From the NCBI RefSeq assembly GCF_900231835.1, contig NZ_OCTN01000008.1, forward strand, positions 62,001 through 126,000: a DNA stretch of 64,000 nt, written 5' to 3'. Position 1 is the stretch's first letter. Every line of letters begins with the position of its first letter. Of the stretch, positions 8,570-18,979 are shown piece by piece. A program made the position numbers and the translations under genes. Under the pieces are notes generated by a model that was not told the origin of the DNA, did no database searches, and worked only from the letters and a program-made list of their open reading frames with translations. This stretch comes from Pontivivens marinum. GTDB lineage: Bacteria > Pseudomonadota > Alphaproteobacteria > Rhodobacterales > Rhodobacteraceae.

Positions 8570-10063
8570 GTGACCGACGCACAAATCACAAATGCGCCCC
8601 GAACACTCGATTCATTGGGGTTGGAGCCTCTGCGCCGTACCGCTGGCACGCCCGAATTGACGGGGGTGGTTGTGGACAGCCGACAGGTGCGCGCAGGTGT
8701 TTTGTTTGCCGCCTTACCCGGTGTGAATGCCCACGGTGCTCGTTTCGCTGCGGCGGCAATTGCGGCGGGGGCTGTGGCGATCCTGACGGATGAGGAAGGT
8801 TTTGCGCAGGCGCGGCCCGATGATGGTGCGGTGTGGCTGGTGGCCGATGATGCACGGGCGGCCCTGTCGCAGGTTGCGGCCCGTTGGTTTGGTGCGCAGC
8901 CCGATGTGATGGTGGCGGTGACGGGCACGAACGGGAAAACCTCCGTCGCTAGCTTTACCCGCCAGCTATGGGCGGCGATGGGTTTGCGCGCAGTCAATTT
9001 CGGAACCACAGGGGTGGAGGGTGCGGTTAACGCTGCGTTGAGCCATACGACACCCGAACCGGTCATCCTACACGGCTTGCTGGCGGATTTAGCGGCGCAG
9101 GGTGTGACCCATGGCGCGATGGAGGCATCCAGCCATGGGTTGGCGCAGCGCCGATTGGACGGTGTGAAATTACGTGCGGCGGGGTTCACCCATCTCAGCC
9201 GTGACCATCTGGATTACCATGCGACTGTCCCGGAATATGAGGCGGCCAAGGGGCTGCTATTCGATCGCGTTCTGGCCTCTGATGGCACTGCGGTGATCAA
9301 TCTGGACACCGATGCGGGGCAGCGGATGATTGCCCGCGCGAAGTCGGCAGGGCGGCAGGTGCTGACCGTCGGGCGTGATCCGGTGGCGGATTTGCGGTTG
9401 CTCTCCACCACGTTCGAGGCATCAGGCCAGCGGGTTTCCTTTGCCTATCAGGACGCGGAATATGCGGCCTCGCTGGAATTGATCGGATCGTTTCAGGCGG
9501 AAAATGCGTTGCTGGCGGCGGGCTTGGCCGTGGCAAGTGGTGCGGTTGCGACGGATGTATTTGCGGCGCTGGAATCCCTGAAACCCGTGGCCGGGCGCAT
9601 GCAATTTGCGGCGCATTCCCAAACAGGTGGCGCGATCTATGTGGACTATTCGCATACGCCCGACAGTGTGGCGATCGCTCTAGCCGCGCTGCGCCCCCAT
9701 GTTGCCGGGCGGTTGGTCTGCATCGTTGGTGCGGGCGGTGATCGTGATCCGGGTAAGCGCCCGTTGATGGGGCAGGCGGCAGCGCAAAATGCGGATGCTG
9801 TGATCGTAACCGATGATAACCCGCGCAGCGAGGATCCCGCCACGATCCGTGCCGCAGTTCTGGCCGGTGCGCCCGATGCGCAGGAAATTGGCGACCGTGC
9901 TGCGGCGATTGCGGCCGGTATTGCGATGCTGGGGCCGGATGACACGCTGTTGATTGCGGGCAAGGGGCATGAGACAGGCCAGACCATCGGCGATCAGGTT
10001 CTGCCCTTTAACGATGTTGAGGTTGCCCGTCTGGCCGCAAGCAAAACCGGAGGCCCACTATGA
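8570..10063 (+). CDS. murE: UDP-MurNAc-L-Ala-D-Glu:meso-diaminopimelate ligase
   Basis: MurE adds meso-DAP to the muropeptide precursor in the cytoplasm. The 497 residues carry the ATP loop VAVTGTNGKTSVASF, the HTTPEP and EASSHGLAQ elements, LSRDHLDYH, and the DNPRSEDP motif that selects meso-DAP rather than lysine. The start is unclear: GTG at 8570 gives V-T-D-A-Q-I-T and a normal distance to the first domain; another GTG at 8510 would add 20 residues of unfamiliar cysteine-containing sequence. Neither has a convincing ribosome site. The end overlaps murF by 4 bases. Confidence 0.92.
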   Translation: MTDAQITNAPRTLDSLGLEPLRRTAGTPELTGVVVDSRQVRAGVLFAALPGVNAHGARFAAAAIAAGAVAILTDEEGFAQARPDDGAVWLVADDARAALSQVAARWFGAQPDVMVAVTGTNGKTSVASFTRQLWAAMGLRAVNFGTTGVEGAVNAALSHTTPEPVILHGLLADLAAQGVTHGAMEASSHGLAQRRLDGVKLRAAGFTHLSRDHLDYHATVPEYEAAKGLLFDRVLASDGTAVINLDTDAGQRMIARAKSAGRQVLTVGRDPVADLRLLSTTFEASGQRVSFAYQDAEYAASLELIGSFQAENALLAAGLAVASGAVATDVFAALESLKPVAGRMQFAAHSQTGGAIYVDYSHTPDSVAIALAALRPHVAGRLVCIVGAGGDRDPGKRPLMGQAAAQNADAVIVTDDNPRSEDPATIRAAVLAGAPDAQEIGDRAAAIAAGIAMLGPDDTLLIAGKGHETGQTIGDQVLPFNDVEVARLAASKTGGPL

Positions 10064-11517
10064 CGCCGCTATGGACCGCACAGGAGGCGCAGGACGCAAC
10101 CGGTGGCACTGGCCCCACAGATTGGAGCGCGACCGGCGTTTCCATCGACACTCGCGAATTGCAGCAGGGCGATCTGTTTGTCGCGCTGAAGGACGTGCGC
10201 GATGGCCATGATTTCGTGGCGCAGGCTTTGGCGGCGGGGGCTGCTGCGGCCTTGGTCACGCATCGGCCAAAGGGCGTGGCAGAGGATGCGCCGCTGCTGA
10301 TTGTTGAGGATGTTCTGAGCGGGTTGGAGGCCTTGGGCCGTGCAGCCCGCGCACGGATGCATGGCAAGGTGATTGCGGTCACAGGTTCCGTCGGAAAAAC
10401 TGGCACCAAGGATATGTTGCGCGCCGTTTTGGGCGCGGTCGGTCATGTGCATGCTGCGGAGCGCAGCTTTAACAACCATTGGGGTGTACCGCTGACCCTC
10501 GCGCGTATGCCGCGTGAGGCGGATTTTGCAGTGATCGAAATCGGCATGAACGCACCGGGTGAAATCGGCCCGCTATCGCGTATCACCCGCCCGCATGTTG
10601 GCGTGCTGACGACGGTTGCGGCGGTTCATGCCGCTGCCTTTACCGATGTGCGCGGGATTGCGCGGGAAAAGGCCGATATCGTTGCCGGTTTGGAGCTGGA
10701 CGGCGCTGTTGTGTTGAACCGCGATGATGCCACCTATCGGATTTTGCGGCGTAAGGCGTTGCGCGCTGGGGCGCGGGTTGTGCCCTTTGGCGGGGCAGGG
10801 CGGCCGCCGTTTTTACTGCTATCGACCCGTTTGCGTGGGGCGACGACTTGCGCTGTGGCGCGGGTGCATGGTGATCGGTTGCTGTTTAAACTAGGCACAC
10901 CGGGCCGCCATTTGGCGATGAATGCCATGGCTGTTTTGGCTGCGGTTGAGGCAGTGGGCGCCGATGTTGCACAGGCGGCGATGGCGCTGGGTCAGTGGCG
11001 TGCGCCGGATGGGCGTGGGGCGCGTTGGCGGATCGGTCGGGGGCATGCGTCGATCGACGGATCGGTGCTGCTGATTGATGATGCTTACAATGCCAACCCG
11101 ACCTCGATGGCGGCGGCGTTGGAGGTGCTGGAGGCAGCAACTCCGAAAAACGGCATTGGCCGTGTGGCCAAGGGGCGGCGCGTTGCCTTTCTGACTGATA
11201 TGCTGGAGCTAGGGCCGGAGGCCGAGGCGCATCACGCGGCGTTGGCCGATCTGCCGATGATCCAGAAAATTGACCGAATTCACTGTGCCGGCCCGCTGAT
11301 GCGCGCGCTGCACGAGGCCCTGCCGCATTCCAAACGCGGTGAGTGGTACGAGGATGCCGAGGCACTGGCCAAGCGGGCGGGCAGATTGCTCGACGCTGGT
11401 GACGTTGCGCTCGTCAAGGGATCGAAGGGTTCGCGCGCGGCGCGGATCGTTGACGCCATATTAAAACTGGGGCACGCGGTGCCAGCCCAGAGTAGCGCCG
11501 AGGATGAGGACGCCTGA
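10060..11517 (+). CDS. murF: UDP-MurNAc-tripeptide:D-alanyl-D-alanine ligase
   Basis: MurF attaches D-Ala-D-Ala to complete the pentapeptide precursor. The 485-residue protein has the three Mur ligase domains: an N-terminal substrate domain with GVSIDTRELQQGDLFVALK, a central ATPase with VIAVTGSVGKTGTKDML and FNNHWGVPLTLARMP, and a C-terminal domain starting with LLIDDAYNANPTSM. All expected motifs are intact. It lies between murE and mraY, the classical dcw position, and shares ATGA with murE. Confidence 0.95.
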   Translation: MTPLWTAQEAQDATGGTGPTDWSATGVSIDTRELQQGDLFVALKDVRDGHDFVAQALAAGAAAALVTHRPKGVAEDAPLLIVEDVLSGLEALGRAARARMHGKVIAVTGSVGKTGTKDMLRAVLGAVGHVHAAERSFNNHWGVPLTLARMPREADFAVIEIGMNAPGEIGPLSRITRPHVGVLTTVAAVHAAAFTDVRGIAREKADIVAGLELDGAVVLNRDDATYRILRRKALRAGARVVPFGGAGRPPFLLLSTRLRGATTCAVARVHGDRLLFKLGTPGRHLAMNAMAVLAAVEAVGADVAQAAMALGQWRAPDGRGARWRIGRGHASIDGSVLLIDDAYNANPTSMAAALEVLEAATPKNGIGRVAKGRRVAFLTDMLELGPEAEAHHAALADLPMIQKIDRIHCAGPLMRALHEALPHSKRGEWYEDAEALAKRAGRLLDAGDVALVKGSKGSRAARIVDAILKLGHAVPAQSSAEDEDA

Positions 11518-12603
11518 ATGCTGTATTTCCTGACAAGTCTTTCCGATGGGGGGGATGTCTTCAACCTGTTCCGCTATCTGACCTTTCGGTCCGGTGGCGC
11601 GTTTTTCACCGCGCTGATCATCGGATTCGCCTTTGGCCGTCCGCTGATTGATGAGCTGCGCCGTCGCCAGAAAAAGGGCCAGCCGATCCGCGAGGACGGG
11701 CCGGAGCGGCACTTGCTGGAGAAGCAGGGCACGCCGACAATGGGCGGAGTTCTGATCCTGCTGGCGCTGTTGATCTCGACCCTGTTATGGGCACGACTGG
11801 ACAGCGGCTGGGTCTGGATGGTCCTGATGGTCACGTTCGGTTTTGGTGCCATCGGTTTCGCCGATGATTATGCCAAGGTCAGCGCGGGCAACGTCAAGGG
11901 CGTGTCGGGCAAGGTGCGTCTGGCCATTGGTTTCGCGCTTGCGGGAACTGCCGCGATCTGGGCGATGTATCTGCATTCGCCTGAGCTGTCCGGCCATCTG
12001 GCCTTTCCGGTGTTCAAGGATGTATTGCTGAACTTGTCCTTTGTTTTCATCCCCTTTGCGATGATCGTTATCGTGGGTGCTGCCAATGCTGTGAACCTGA
12101 CCGATGGTCTGGACGGGTTGGCGATTATGCCGGTGATGATCGCAGCGGCCTCTTTCGGGGTGATCGCCTATTTCGTGGGCCGGACCGACTTTACCGAATA
12201 TCTGGACGTGCACTATGTGGCCGGAACCGGTGAGATTACCGTGTTCTGCGCGGCGGTGATCGGAGCCGGATTGGGATTCCTGTGGTATAATGCGCCGCCC
12301 GCTGCGGTGTTTATGGGCGATACGGGTTCGCTGGCTTTGGGCGGTGCGTTGGGTGCCATTGCGGTGGCGACAAAGCATGAAATCGTGCTGAGCATCATCG
12401 GCGGCCTGTTCGTGGTTGAGGCGCTGAGCGTCATCATTCAGGTCGCGGTTTATAAGCGCACCGGAAAACGGGTGTTCCTGATGGCGCCGATCCACCACCA
12501 TTTTGAGCAAAAGGGCTGGGCCGAAAGCACAATCGTCATCCGCTTCTGGATTATTGCACTGATCCTCGCATTGATTGGACTTGCCACGCTAAAGCTGCGC
12601 TAA
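11518..12603 (+). CDS. mraY: Phospho-N-acetylmuramoyl-pentapeptide transferase
   Basis: MraY transfers phospho-MurNAc-pentapeptide to undecaprenyl phosphate, forming lipid I at the inner face of the membrane. The 361 residues contain about ten membrane helices. Family motifs are present: [20 protein letters not shown], the metal-binding [22 protein letters not shown], and [10 protein letters not shown]. It starts directly at the murF stop. Length matches the family exactly. Confidence 0.96.
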   Translation: MLYFLTSLSDGGDVFNLFRYLTFRSGGAFFTALIIGFAFGRPLIDELRRRQKKGQPIREDGPERHLLEKQGTPTMGGVLILLALLISTLLWARLDSGWVWMVLMVTFGFGAIGFADDYAKVSAGNVKGVSGKVRLAIGFALAGTAAIWAMYLHSPELSGHLAFPVFKDVLLNLSFVFIPFAMIVIVGAANAVNLTDGLDGLAIMPVMIAAASFGVIAYFVGRTDFTEYLDVHYVAGTGEITVFCAAVIGAGLGFLWYNAPPAAVFMGDTGSLALGGALGAIAVATKHEIVLSIIGGLFVVEALSVIIQVAVYKRTGKRVFLMAPIHHHFEQKGWAESTIVIRFWIIALILALIGLATLKLR

Positions 12604-12648
12604 GTCAGCTGGAACGCGGATATTTTGAGAGCATAGCGGGGCCATGCG

Positions 12649-14052
12649 ATGATACCTGTACGTGGATATGCGGGGCGCAAGGTCGCCGTTCTGGGGCTGG
12701 GCCGGTCAGGTCTGGCCACAGCGCGCGCTTTGGCTGCGGGGGATGCGATCCCGATCTGCTGGGATGATGGTGAGGCCGCGCGCACCGTCGCCCATGATGA
12801 GGGCTTTACCGTTGCCGACCTCAGCCGTGATGCGGCTTGGGACGGTATCGACGCGCTGATCACCTCACCCGGTATTCCGCATCTATACCCCGCACCACAT
12901 CCCGCTATCGCCAAGGCATGGCAGAACGGCGCGGTTGTGGACAATGATATCGGGCTGTTCTTCCGCAGCTTCGCAACGCAGGAATGGGACGAGTTTGAGC
13001 GGGCGCCCCGTGTGATTTGCATCACCGGATCGAACGGAAAATCAACCACCACCGCTCTGGTTGCGCATGTCCTGCGCGCCGCCGGTATGTCCGTGCAAAT
13101 GGGCGGAAATATCGGACGGGGCGTATTGGATATGGACCCGGCCACGGATGGCGGCGTGGTTGTGCTGGAACTGTCCAGCTATCAGACCGAGCTGGCCCGT
13201 GCGCTGTCGCCCGATATCGCCGTGTTCACCAATCTGACGCCGGATCATCTGGACCGTCACGGCGGGATGGGGGGCTATTTCGCCGCCAAACGCCGTCTAT
13301 TTGCGGAGGGTGGCCCCGAGCGGTCCATCATCGGTGTGGATGAGGTTGAGGGCCGCTATCTGGCCCAGCAATTGCGTGAGGAAACCGCGACCGGCGATCC
13401 GGTGATCCGTGTTTCATCCGGCCAAAAACTGTCCGGCGATGGCTGGTCTGTTTTCGCGCGTAAGGGGCATCTGGCCGAATGGCGCAAGGGGCGGCAGGTT
13501 GCGTCCTTTGACCTGCGAGAAATGGCGGGATTGCCCGGTGCACATAACCACCAAAACGCCTGCGCGGCCTATGCCGTTGGGCGCAGCCTTGGCCTTGGCC
13601 CGCGGCAGATTGAGACGGGGATGCGGAGCTATCCCGGCTTACGCCACCGCTGTCAGGTTATCGCGACGATCAACGGCGTGCGGTATGTAAACGACTCCAA
13701 AGCCACGAATGCGGATGCGGCGGAGCAGGCCTTACGCGCCTTTAAAAACATCCACTGGATCGCTGGTGGAGTGCCTAAGGCGGGTGGTATCAGCTCACTG
13801 ATCCCGTTGATGGATCACGTCACGTCCAGCTATTTGATCGGTGAGGCGGCGCCTGCCTTTGCGCAGGATTTAACCGATTTTCCCCATGAAATCAGCGGCA
13901 CAATGCAGCAGGCCGTGGCCAGTGCCCATTCCGCCGCGCAACCGGGGGATACTGTTCTATTGGCACCGGCCTGTGCTAGCTTTGACCAATTCCCGAGCTT
14001 TGAGGCGCGTGGCGAGATGTTCGAGGCTTTGGTAGCTGCACTGGCTGGATGA
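12649..14052 (+). CDS. murD: UDP-MurNAc-L-alanine:D-glutamate ligase
   Basis: MurD adds D-glutamate to UDP-MurNAc-L-Ala. The 467-residue protein has the N-terminal Rossmann-like part ([18 protein letters not shown]), the ATP loop [37 protein letters not shown], and C-terminal [12 protein letters not shown]. It is separated from mraY by 45 bases. It is the last gene of the dcw block here: ftsW and murG, normally next in this group of bacteria, are absent and an HtrA protease follows. Confidence 0.95.
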   Translation: MIPVRGYAGRKVAVLGLGRSGLATARALAAGDAIPICWDDGEAARTVAHDEGFTVADLSRDAAWDGIDALITSPGIPHLYPAPHPAIAKAWQNGAVVDNDIGLFFRSFATQEWDEFERAPRVICITGSNGKSTTTALVAHVLRAAGMSVQMGGNIGRGVLDMDPATDGGVVVLELSSYQTELARALSPDIAVFTNLTPDHLDRHGGMGGYFAAKRRLFAEGGPERSIIGVDEVEGRYLAQQLREETATGDPVIRVSSGQKLSGDGWSVFARKGHLAEWRKGRQVASFDLREMAGLPGAHNHQNACAAYAVGRSLGLGPRQIETGMRSYPGLRHRCQVIATINGVRYVNDSKATNADAAEQALRAFKNIHWIAGGVPKAGGISSLIPLMDHVTSSYLIGEAAPAFAQDLTDFPHEISGTMQQAVASAHSAAQPGDTVLLAPACASFDQFPSFEARGEMFEALVAALAG

Positions 14053-14170
14053 TCGGGCTAGACTCACGAAGCTGTGAAGCAACGCGATGAAAGCTGCGTT
14101 GTCTCTGCCACAGTGACGCAGCAATGTTTAGGGGCGGGGGACGCTGGCGATGACCCTCGGAAGTGCGTTC

Positions 14171-14176
14171 AGGAGG
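14171..14176 (+). promoter_or_regulatory. Strong ribosome binding site that fixes a TTG start
   Basis: AGGAGG at 14171-14176 lies 7 bases ahead of TTG at 14184. The in-frame GTG at 14163 precedes the site and would translate through it, so the TTG is the better start for the HtrA gene. Confidence 0.8.
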
Positions 14177-14183
14177 ACCAAAA

Positions 14184-15647
14184 TTGACACGAATTAGAAC
14201 TGTGATTGGTATGAGCTGCCATATGGCGTTCGCGGCCTGCCTCGGCCTGGCCGTGATTGGCGCCGATATCGGGGCCGCACAGGCGCAAAGCCGTCCTGCA
14301 AGCTTCGCCGATCTGGCAGAGGGGTTAAGCCCGTCCGTCGTCAACATCACCACCAGCCAGACCATTACCGCGCAAAACCCCGGGATCGCACCGCAAATCC
14401 CCGAGGGATCGCCGTTTGAGGATTTCTTCCGCGATTTCCTCGACCGTCAGGATGGTGAGCCACAGCAGCGTCGCGCACAGGCGTTGGGGTCGGGCTTTGT
14501 CATTTCCGCCGACGGTTATATCGTGACCAATAACCACGTGATCGAACAGGCGGATGAGATCCTCGTCGAGTTTTTCAACGGTACTGAACTGCCGGCGGAA
14601 CTGGTCGGAACCGATCCGCGCACCGATATTGCGGTGCTAAAGGTTGAGCCGGTTCAGCCGCTGCCCTTCGTCGCATTTGGTAATAGCGATCTGGCGCGTG
14701 TGGGGGATTGGGTTCTGGCGATCGGTAATCCGCTGGGGCAGGGCTTCTCCGTCTCGGCTGGTATTGTGTCGGCGCGTAACCGCGAACTGTCCGGCTCGTT
14801 CGATGATTTCATTCAGACCGATGCTGCGATCAACCGTGGAAACTCCGGCGGTCCGTTGTTCAACATGAACGGTGAGGTGATTGGCGTGAACACTGCGATC
14901 CTGTCGCCAAATGGTGGCTCGATCGGGATTGGCTTCTCCATGTCCTCGGCTGTTGTATCGGGTGTTGTGGATCAGTTGCGCGAATTCGGCGAAACCCGCC
15001 GCGGTTGGCTGGGCGTTCGTATCCAGCCTGTTGATGAGGGTGTGGCCGAGGCAATCGGGCTAGAGGAAGCACGCGGCGCGCTGGTTGCCGATGTTCCCCC
15101 CGGTCCCGCCGCCGATGGTGGTGTTGAGGCAGGCGACGTTATCCTGACCTTTGATGGCCGTGAAATCAACGAGATGCGCGAGCTGCCGCGAGTTGTTGCC
15201 GCGACGCAGGTTGGTAAGGCCGTTCGGGTAATCGTGTTCCGCGATGGCCGCACGCGCACGCTGTCGATCACGTTGGGTCGGTTGGAAGATACCTCCACCG
15301 CTGAGGTCGAAGGCGATGAGCCTGACGGCAAGGTCACGGAGCCTGAGCAGGCCGAGGTTGCTGGCATGACATTGCTGGGCATGACTGAGGGGCTGCGCGA
15401 CCAATACGGTATCCCCGAAACGGTGCGTGGCGTTGTGGTCATCGGTGTGGACGAATTGAGCGACGCCTATACACGCGGCGTGCGTGTCGGGCAGGTCATT
15501 TCCGAGGTAGGTCAGCGTTCCGTCGATGCGCCCGCTGATGTGGTGGATATCATCGCCGAGGTTCGTGAAGCTGGCCGCAAATCGGTTCTGATGCTGGTGC
15601 GTGAGGGTGGAAGCCCGCGTTTCGTCGCGCTCGATCTGGACGAGTAA
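14184..15647 (+). CDS. Periplasmic HtrA/DegP-type serine protease
   Basis: This 487-residue protease of the DegP/DegQ family handles misfolded envelope proteins. The TTG start yields a signal peptide ending in a cleavage-like AQA near residue 34. The catalytic triad is intact: His in VTNNHVIEQ, Asp in TDIAVLKV and Ser in NRGNSGGPLF. Two PDZ domains follow (LGVRIQPVDEGVAEAIG onward, and MTLLGMTEGLRDQYGI onward). The 131-base gap after murD suggests its own promoter, though none is clear. Which member of the DegP/Q/S group it is cannot be told from sequence alone. Confidence 0.9.
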   Translation: MTRIRTVIGMSCHMAFAACLGLAVIGADIGAAQAQSRPASFADLAEGLSPSVVNITTSQTITAQNPGIAPQIPEGSPFEDFFRDFLDRQDGEPQQRRAQALGSGFVISADGYIVTNNHVIEQADEILVEFFNGTELPAELVGTDPRTDIAVLKVEPVQPLPFVAFGNSDLARVGDWVLAIGNPLGQGFSVSAGIVSARNRELSGSFDDFIQTDAAINRGNSGGPLFNMNGEVIGVNTAILSPNGGSIGIGFSMSSAVVSGVVDQLREFGETRRGWLGVRIQPVDEGVAEAIGLEEARGALVADVPPGPAADGGVEAGDVILTFDGREINEMRELPRVVAATQVGKAVRVIVFRDGRTRTLSITLGRLEDTSTAEVEGDEPDGKVTEPEQAEVAGMTLLGMTEGLRDQYGIPETVRGVVVIGVDELSDAYTRGVRVGQVISEVGQRSVDAPADVVDIIAEVREAGRKSVLMLVREGGSPRFVALDLDE

Positions 15648-15659
15648 GGTTAACACTAT

Positions 15660-15682
15660 CGCCGTCCCGCAGGTGCGGGGCG
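15660..15682 (+). terminator. Hairpin between convergent htrA and RTX genes
   Basis: CCGTCCCGC and GCGGGGCGG can pair around a short AGGT loop in the 39-base gap between two convergent stop codons. There is no T run, so a terminator role is tentative. Confidence 0.35.
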
Positions 15683-15686
15683 GTGA

Positions 15687-16418
15687 TTACAATGCGGCGA
15701 GGATGAAGCTGTCCGCGTCCAAATCGATGGCGTTAACGTCCTCAAGCAACACTTCGGAATGGCCGCGATGCCAGCTTAGCAGTGTATCATCGCCCTGTTG
15801 GGTGATCGAAATCTCATCCAAATCAAACACAGTATCAGCAGCGAAATACAGGTGATCCTGACCCACGGTGAAGTCGGTGATGCGGTCGGTTCCGGTGCTG
15901 CTTTGGCTAAAGACAAACACATCTGCGCCCTGCCCGCCGGTCATAATGTCGTCACCCTTTGCCCCGATCAGAACGTCGTCGCCATCAGTTCCTGTCAGTG
16001 CATCGGCGGCGCGGGTTCCGATGTGCTGTTCGCCGTCAACCCGGTTGCCCAGACGCGCCTGAAGGATGTCGTTCTCAGGCGTTAGAACCTGACGTCCGTC
16101 CTCAAAAACCTCAATATCCCAATCGCTTCCCTGTGGTGCGGGGGGCGTATCCTCAACCACCTCAACTGGTGTGATTGGTCCGACGGTGCCGTTATCGTCA
16201 GGGATCGTCGGCACGAATTCAAACGGGGTGTCGGCGATGAAATCAAAGCTGTCACTGTCGATCGCAGAGGTGATTTCCACGCCCAGGCCGATCTGCGCCA
16301 GTGGTTGCAGCGGGGTGGAGACAACATGCCCGACAAGGATATCAGTGGTCAGTACAGTACGAGCCGGCTCAACGGATTGGACGGTGCCATTTTCGGTGAA
16401 GTTGAAATCCTTGGCCAT
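15687..16418 (-). CDS. Short RTX-type calcium-binding protein, probably type I secreted
   Basis: 243 residues, acidic throughout. Residues about 140-170 hold one RTX block with nonapeptide repeats (GTDGDDVLIGAKGDDIMT, GGQGADVFVF) that bind calcium. It is followed by SSTGTDRITDFTVGQDHLYF, the usual link to a C-terminal type I secretion signal. There is no N-terminal signal peptide. The N-terminal 130 residues match no domain I recognise. ATG at 16418 is preferred over GTG at 16421 because GGAG lies 7 bases ahead of it. No type I exporter genes are in the window. The shared 180-base upstream region is divergent with the ferredoxin gene. Confidence 0.75.
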   Translation of the reverse strand: MAKDFNFTENGTVQSVEPARTVLTTDILVGHVVSTPLQPLAQIGLGVEITSAIDSDSFDFIADTPFEFVPTIPDDNGTVGPITPVEVVEDTPPAPQGSDWDIEVFEDGRQVLTPENDILQARLGNRVDGEQHIGTRAADALTGTDGDDVLIGAKGDDIMTGGQGADVFVFSQSSTGTDRITDFTVGQDHLYFAADTVFDLDEISITQQGDDTLLSWHRGHSEVLLEDVNAIDLDADSFILAAL

Positions 16419-16562
16419 CACATCGCTCCAATTTTACTAAACTCGCCGCACACATATCAGCCGGATTTATTTAAAATCCAAGCAATAGCTTATAAATTGG
16501 TTAACGCGAAGAGGGTGAGATAGCGAAAATTTGCGTTGTAGCCGCTTCGTTCTTGCAGTTAG

Positions 16563-16924
<362 letters not shown>

Positions 16925-16925
<1 letters not shown>

Positions 16926-17615
16926 TGCGCCTAAAATTGCTGGCTGCTTTGCGGCTGCGCTGTGGCTGGCAATGCGCAGGAGGTTGCGTTCACCCAAATC
17001 GACGGGCGCGCATCCTATGGGCATGGCGTTTTGGGCGATATTCCCGAATGGCACGGCCTGCGCGTTACGGACACAGACGGGCAGGTGGCAGAGCTGGTTT
17101 TGCCGCCCGATCATATTTTCGAGGATATTGCGCCGCGTGTGGTGCAGCTGGATGATGATGCGGGGATTGAGATCGTCGTGGTCGAAACCCGCTTCAACGC
17201 CGGTGCTGCGCTGGCGGTGTACGAATATGCTGAAGGGCAATTGCGGTTGGAGGCGCGGACCCATTGGTTCGGGCGGCGCAACCGCTGGCTGGCCCCGATT
17301 GGCATCGCGGATCTGGATGGCGATGGGCAGTTGGAAATTGCCTATGTCGAAACGCCGCATATCGGTGGCACGCTGCGGATTTGGCGCTTGGACGGGTATT
17401 TGATTGAGATCGCATCGTCCGCCGGTCACTCAAATCATCAGATCGGGCAGAATTTTATCGCTGGCGGGATTGTTGAGTGCCCTGAGGGGCCCGCGATTAT
17501 CACGGCGGATGCGCGTTGGCGCCTAGGGCGGTTGACCATGCTGACCGACGATCAGCAGTTACGGTCGGAGCCATTTCCAATTCCGAACGGCGTTTTGCCA
17601 ACGGCGTGCCCTTAG
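16925..17615 (+). pseudogene. FG-GAP/VCBS-repeat exported protein, split by an apparent frameshift in the signal peptide
   Basis: The ATG at 16925, coupled to the ferredoxin stop, opens a signal-peptide-like start (M-R-L-K-L-L-A-A-L). That frame then runs into unrelated sequence. The conserved body lies in another frame, open from GTG at 16962 (V-A-G-N-A-Q-E-V-A-F) to the stop at 17615. It contains the calcium-binding FG-GAP motif IADLDGDGQLEIAYVET and a second DDDAGIEIVVVET. A one-base indel around 16945-16962 would join both parts into a normal exported protein of about 230 residues. Either the gene is inactivated or this is a sequencing error. The ligand or partner is unknown. Confidence 0.6.
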
Positions 17616-17640
17616 GCAGCGCCGTTGGTCGCTGGCGGCG

Positions 17641-18900
17641 TTACAGTGCGCGCCAGCCGATATCGGTGCGGTGAAAGCCGCCATCCCATTTGACCTGATC
17701 CACCACCGAATAGGCCAGATCGCGTGCGTCCTGTAGCGTTGCGCCGCGTGCGGTTACGCCCAATACGCGCCCGCCATTCGAGACGAGTTGCCCATCCTGA
17801 TCCGCCGTGCCTGCGTGGAATATTTGCACAAGCGGCTGTCCGGTCAGGTCGGGCAGGTGGATTGCCTCGCCCTTGGCATAATCGCCGGGATATCCCTTGG
17901 CCGCCAGAACGACGGTGACGGCGTGATCGTCGGCCCATGCAACCTGCGCATCGGCCAGCGTGCCCTCGGCCACGGCCAGCAGCAGGTCCAGCGCCTGTGC
18001 GCCCATGCGGGCCATCAAAAGCTGACATTCAGGGTCGCCAAAGCGGGCATTATATTCGACCAGTCGCGCCTGTCCGTTCTGGATCATCAGGCCTGCATAC
18101 AGCACGCCTGCAAAGGGCATGCCGCGGTCGCGCAGCTCGGCCAGGCAGGGGGCCACGATTTGCGACATCGCCTGATCCAGCAATTCCGGTGTCAGGACCG
18201 GCGCGGGGGAATAGGCGCCCATGCCGCCGGTATTTGGCCCCTCATCGCCATCATAGGCGCGTTTGTGATCCTGCGCCGAGGCAAGCGAGAGCATCGCGGT
18301 GCCGTCAGTCAGCACGAAGAGGGAGACTTCCTCACCGTCCATGAATTCCTCGATCACGACCTCTGCCCCTGCCGCACCGAATGCGCCGGAGAAGCAATCG
18401 TCGATCGCGGCGAGAGCCGTGTCCACGTCCATGGCGACCGTCACACCTTTACCCGCAGCCAGCCCGTCCGCCTTGATCACGATGGGGGCGCCCTGTTCGG
18501 TGATGTATTCCTTGGCCGGGGCGGCGTCGGTAAAGCGGGCATAGGCGGCGGTGGGGGCGTTTGCGGCGTCGCAAAGTTCCTTGGTAAACGCCTTGGATGC
18601 CTCAACCTGTGCTGCTGCCTTGGACGGGCCAAAGGTCAGGTAGCCTGCATTGCGCAGCTCATCCGCAACGCCGGCGGCCAGTGGTGCCTCTGGCCCGATG
18701 ACGACGAAATCAATCGCGTGTTCGCCAGCAAAGGCGATAACGGCGGCTGCGTCCTCGGGGTTGATGCGCACGCATTCGGCGATCTCGGCTATGCCGGCAT
18801 TTCCGGGTGCACAAAACAGCCGGTCGCATTTGGGGTTTTGAGAAATGGCCCATGCCAGCGCGTGTTCACGCCCGCCGCCGCCGAGGATGAGGATGTTCAT
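17641..18900 (-). CDS. purD: Phosphoribosylamine-glycine ligase
   Basis: PurD joins glycine to phosphoribosylamine with ATP, the second step of purine synthesis. The 419-residue ATP-grasp protein begins M-N-I-L-I-L-G-G-G-G-R-E-H-A-L at 18900; ten further in-frame codons upstream do not belong to the family. Motifs include FVVIGPEAPLAAGV, IKADGLAAGKGVTVA, DHKRAYDGDEGPNTGGMGAY and EYNARFGDPECQ. Length is normal. It is divergent from gpmI and convergent with the FG-GAP gene. Confidence 0.96.
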   Translation of the reverse strand: MNILILGGGGREHALAWAISQNPKCDRLFCAPGNAGIAEIAECVRINPEDAAAVIAFAGEHAIDFVVIGPEAPLAAGVADELRNAGYLTFGPSKAAAQVEASKAFTKELCDAANAPTAAYARFTDAAPAKEYITEQGAPIVIKADGLAAGKGVTVAMDVDTALAAIDDCFSGAFGAAGAEVVIEEFMDGEEVSLFVLTDGTAMLSLASAQDHKRAYDGDEGPNTGGMGAYSPAPVLTPELLDQAMSQIVAPCLAELRDRGMPFAGVLYAGLMIQNGQARLVEYNARFGDPECQLLMARMGAQALDLLLAVAEGTLADAQVAWADDHAVTVVLAAKGYPGDYAKGEAIHLPDLTGQPLVQIFHAGTADQDGQLVSNGGRVLGVTARGATLQDARDLAYSVVDQVKWDGGFHRTDIGWRAL

Positions 18901-18979
18901 GTATGCGCCCCTGTGTCCGGTTTCGCGCATCTAGGACAAGGGCGACGCTTTGCGCAAGGTTTGCCGGTCATCGCGGTGG

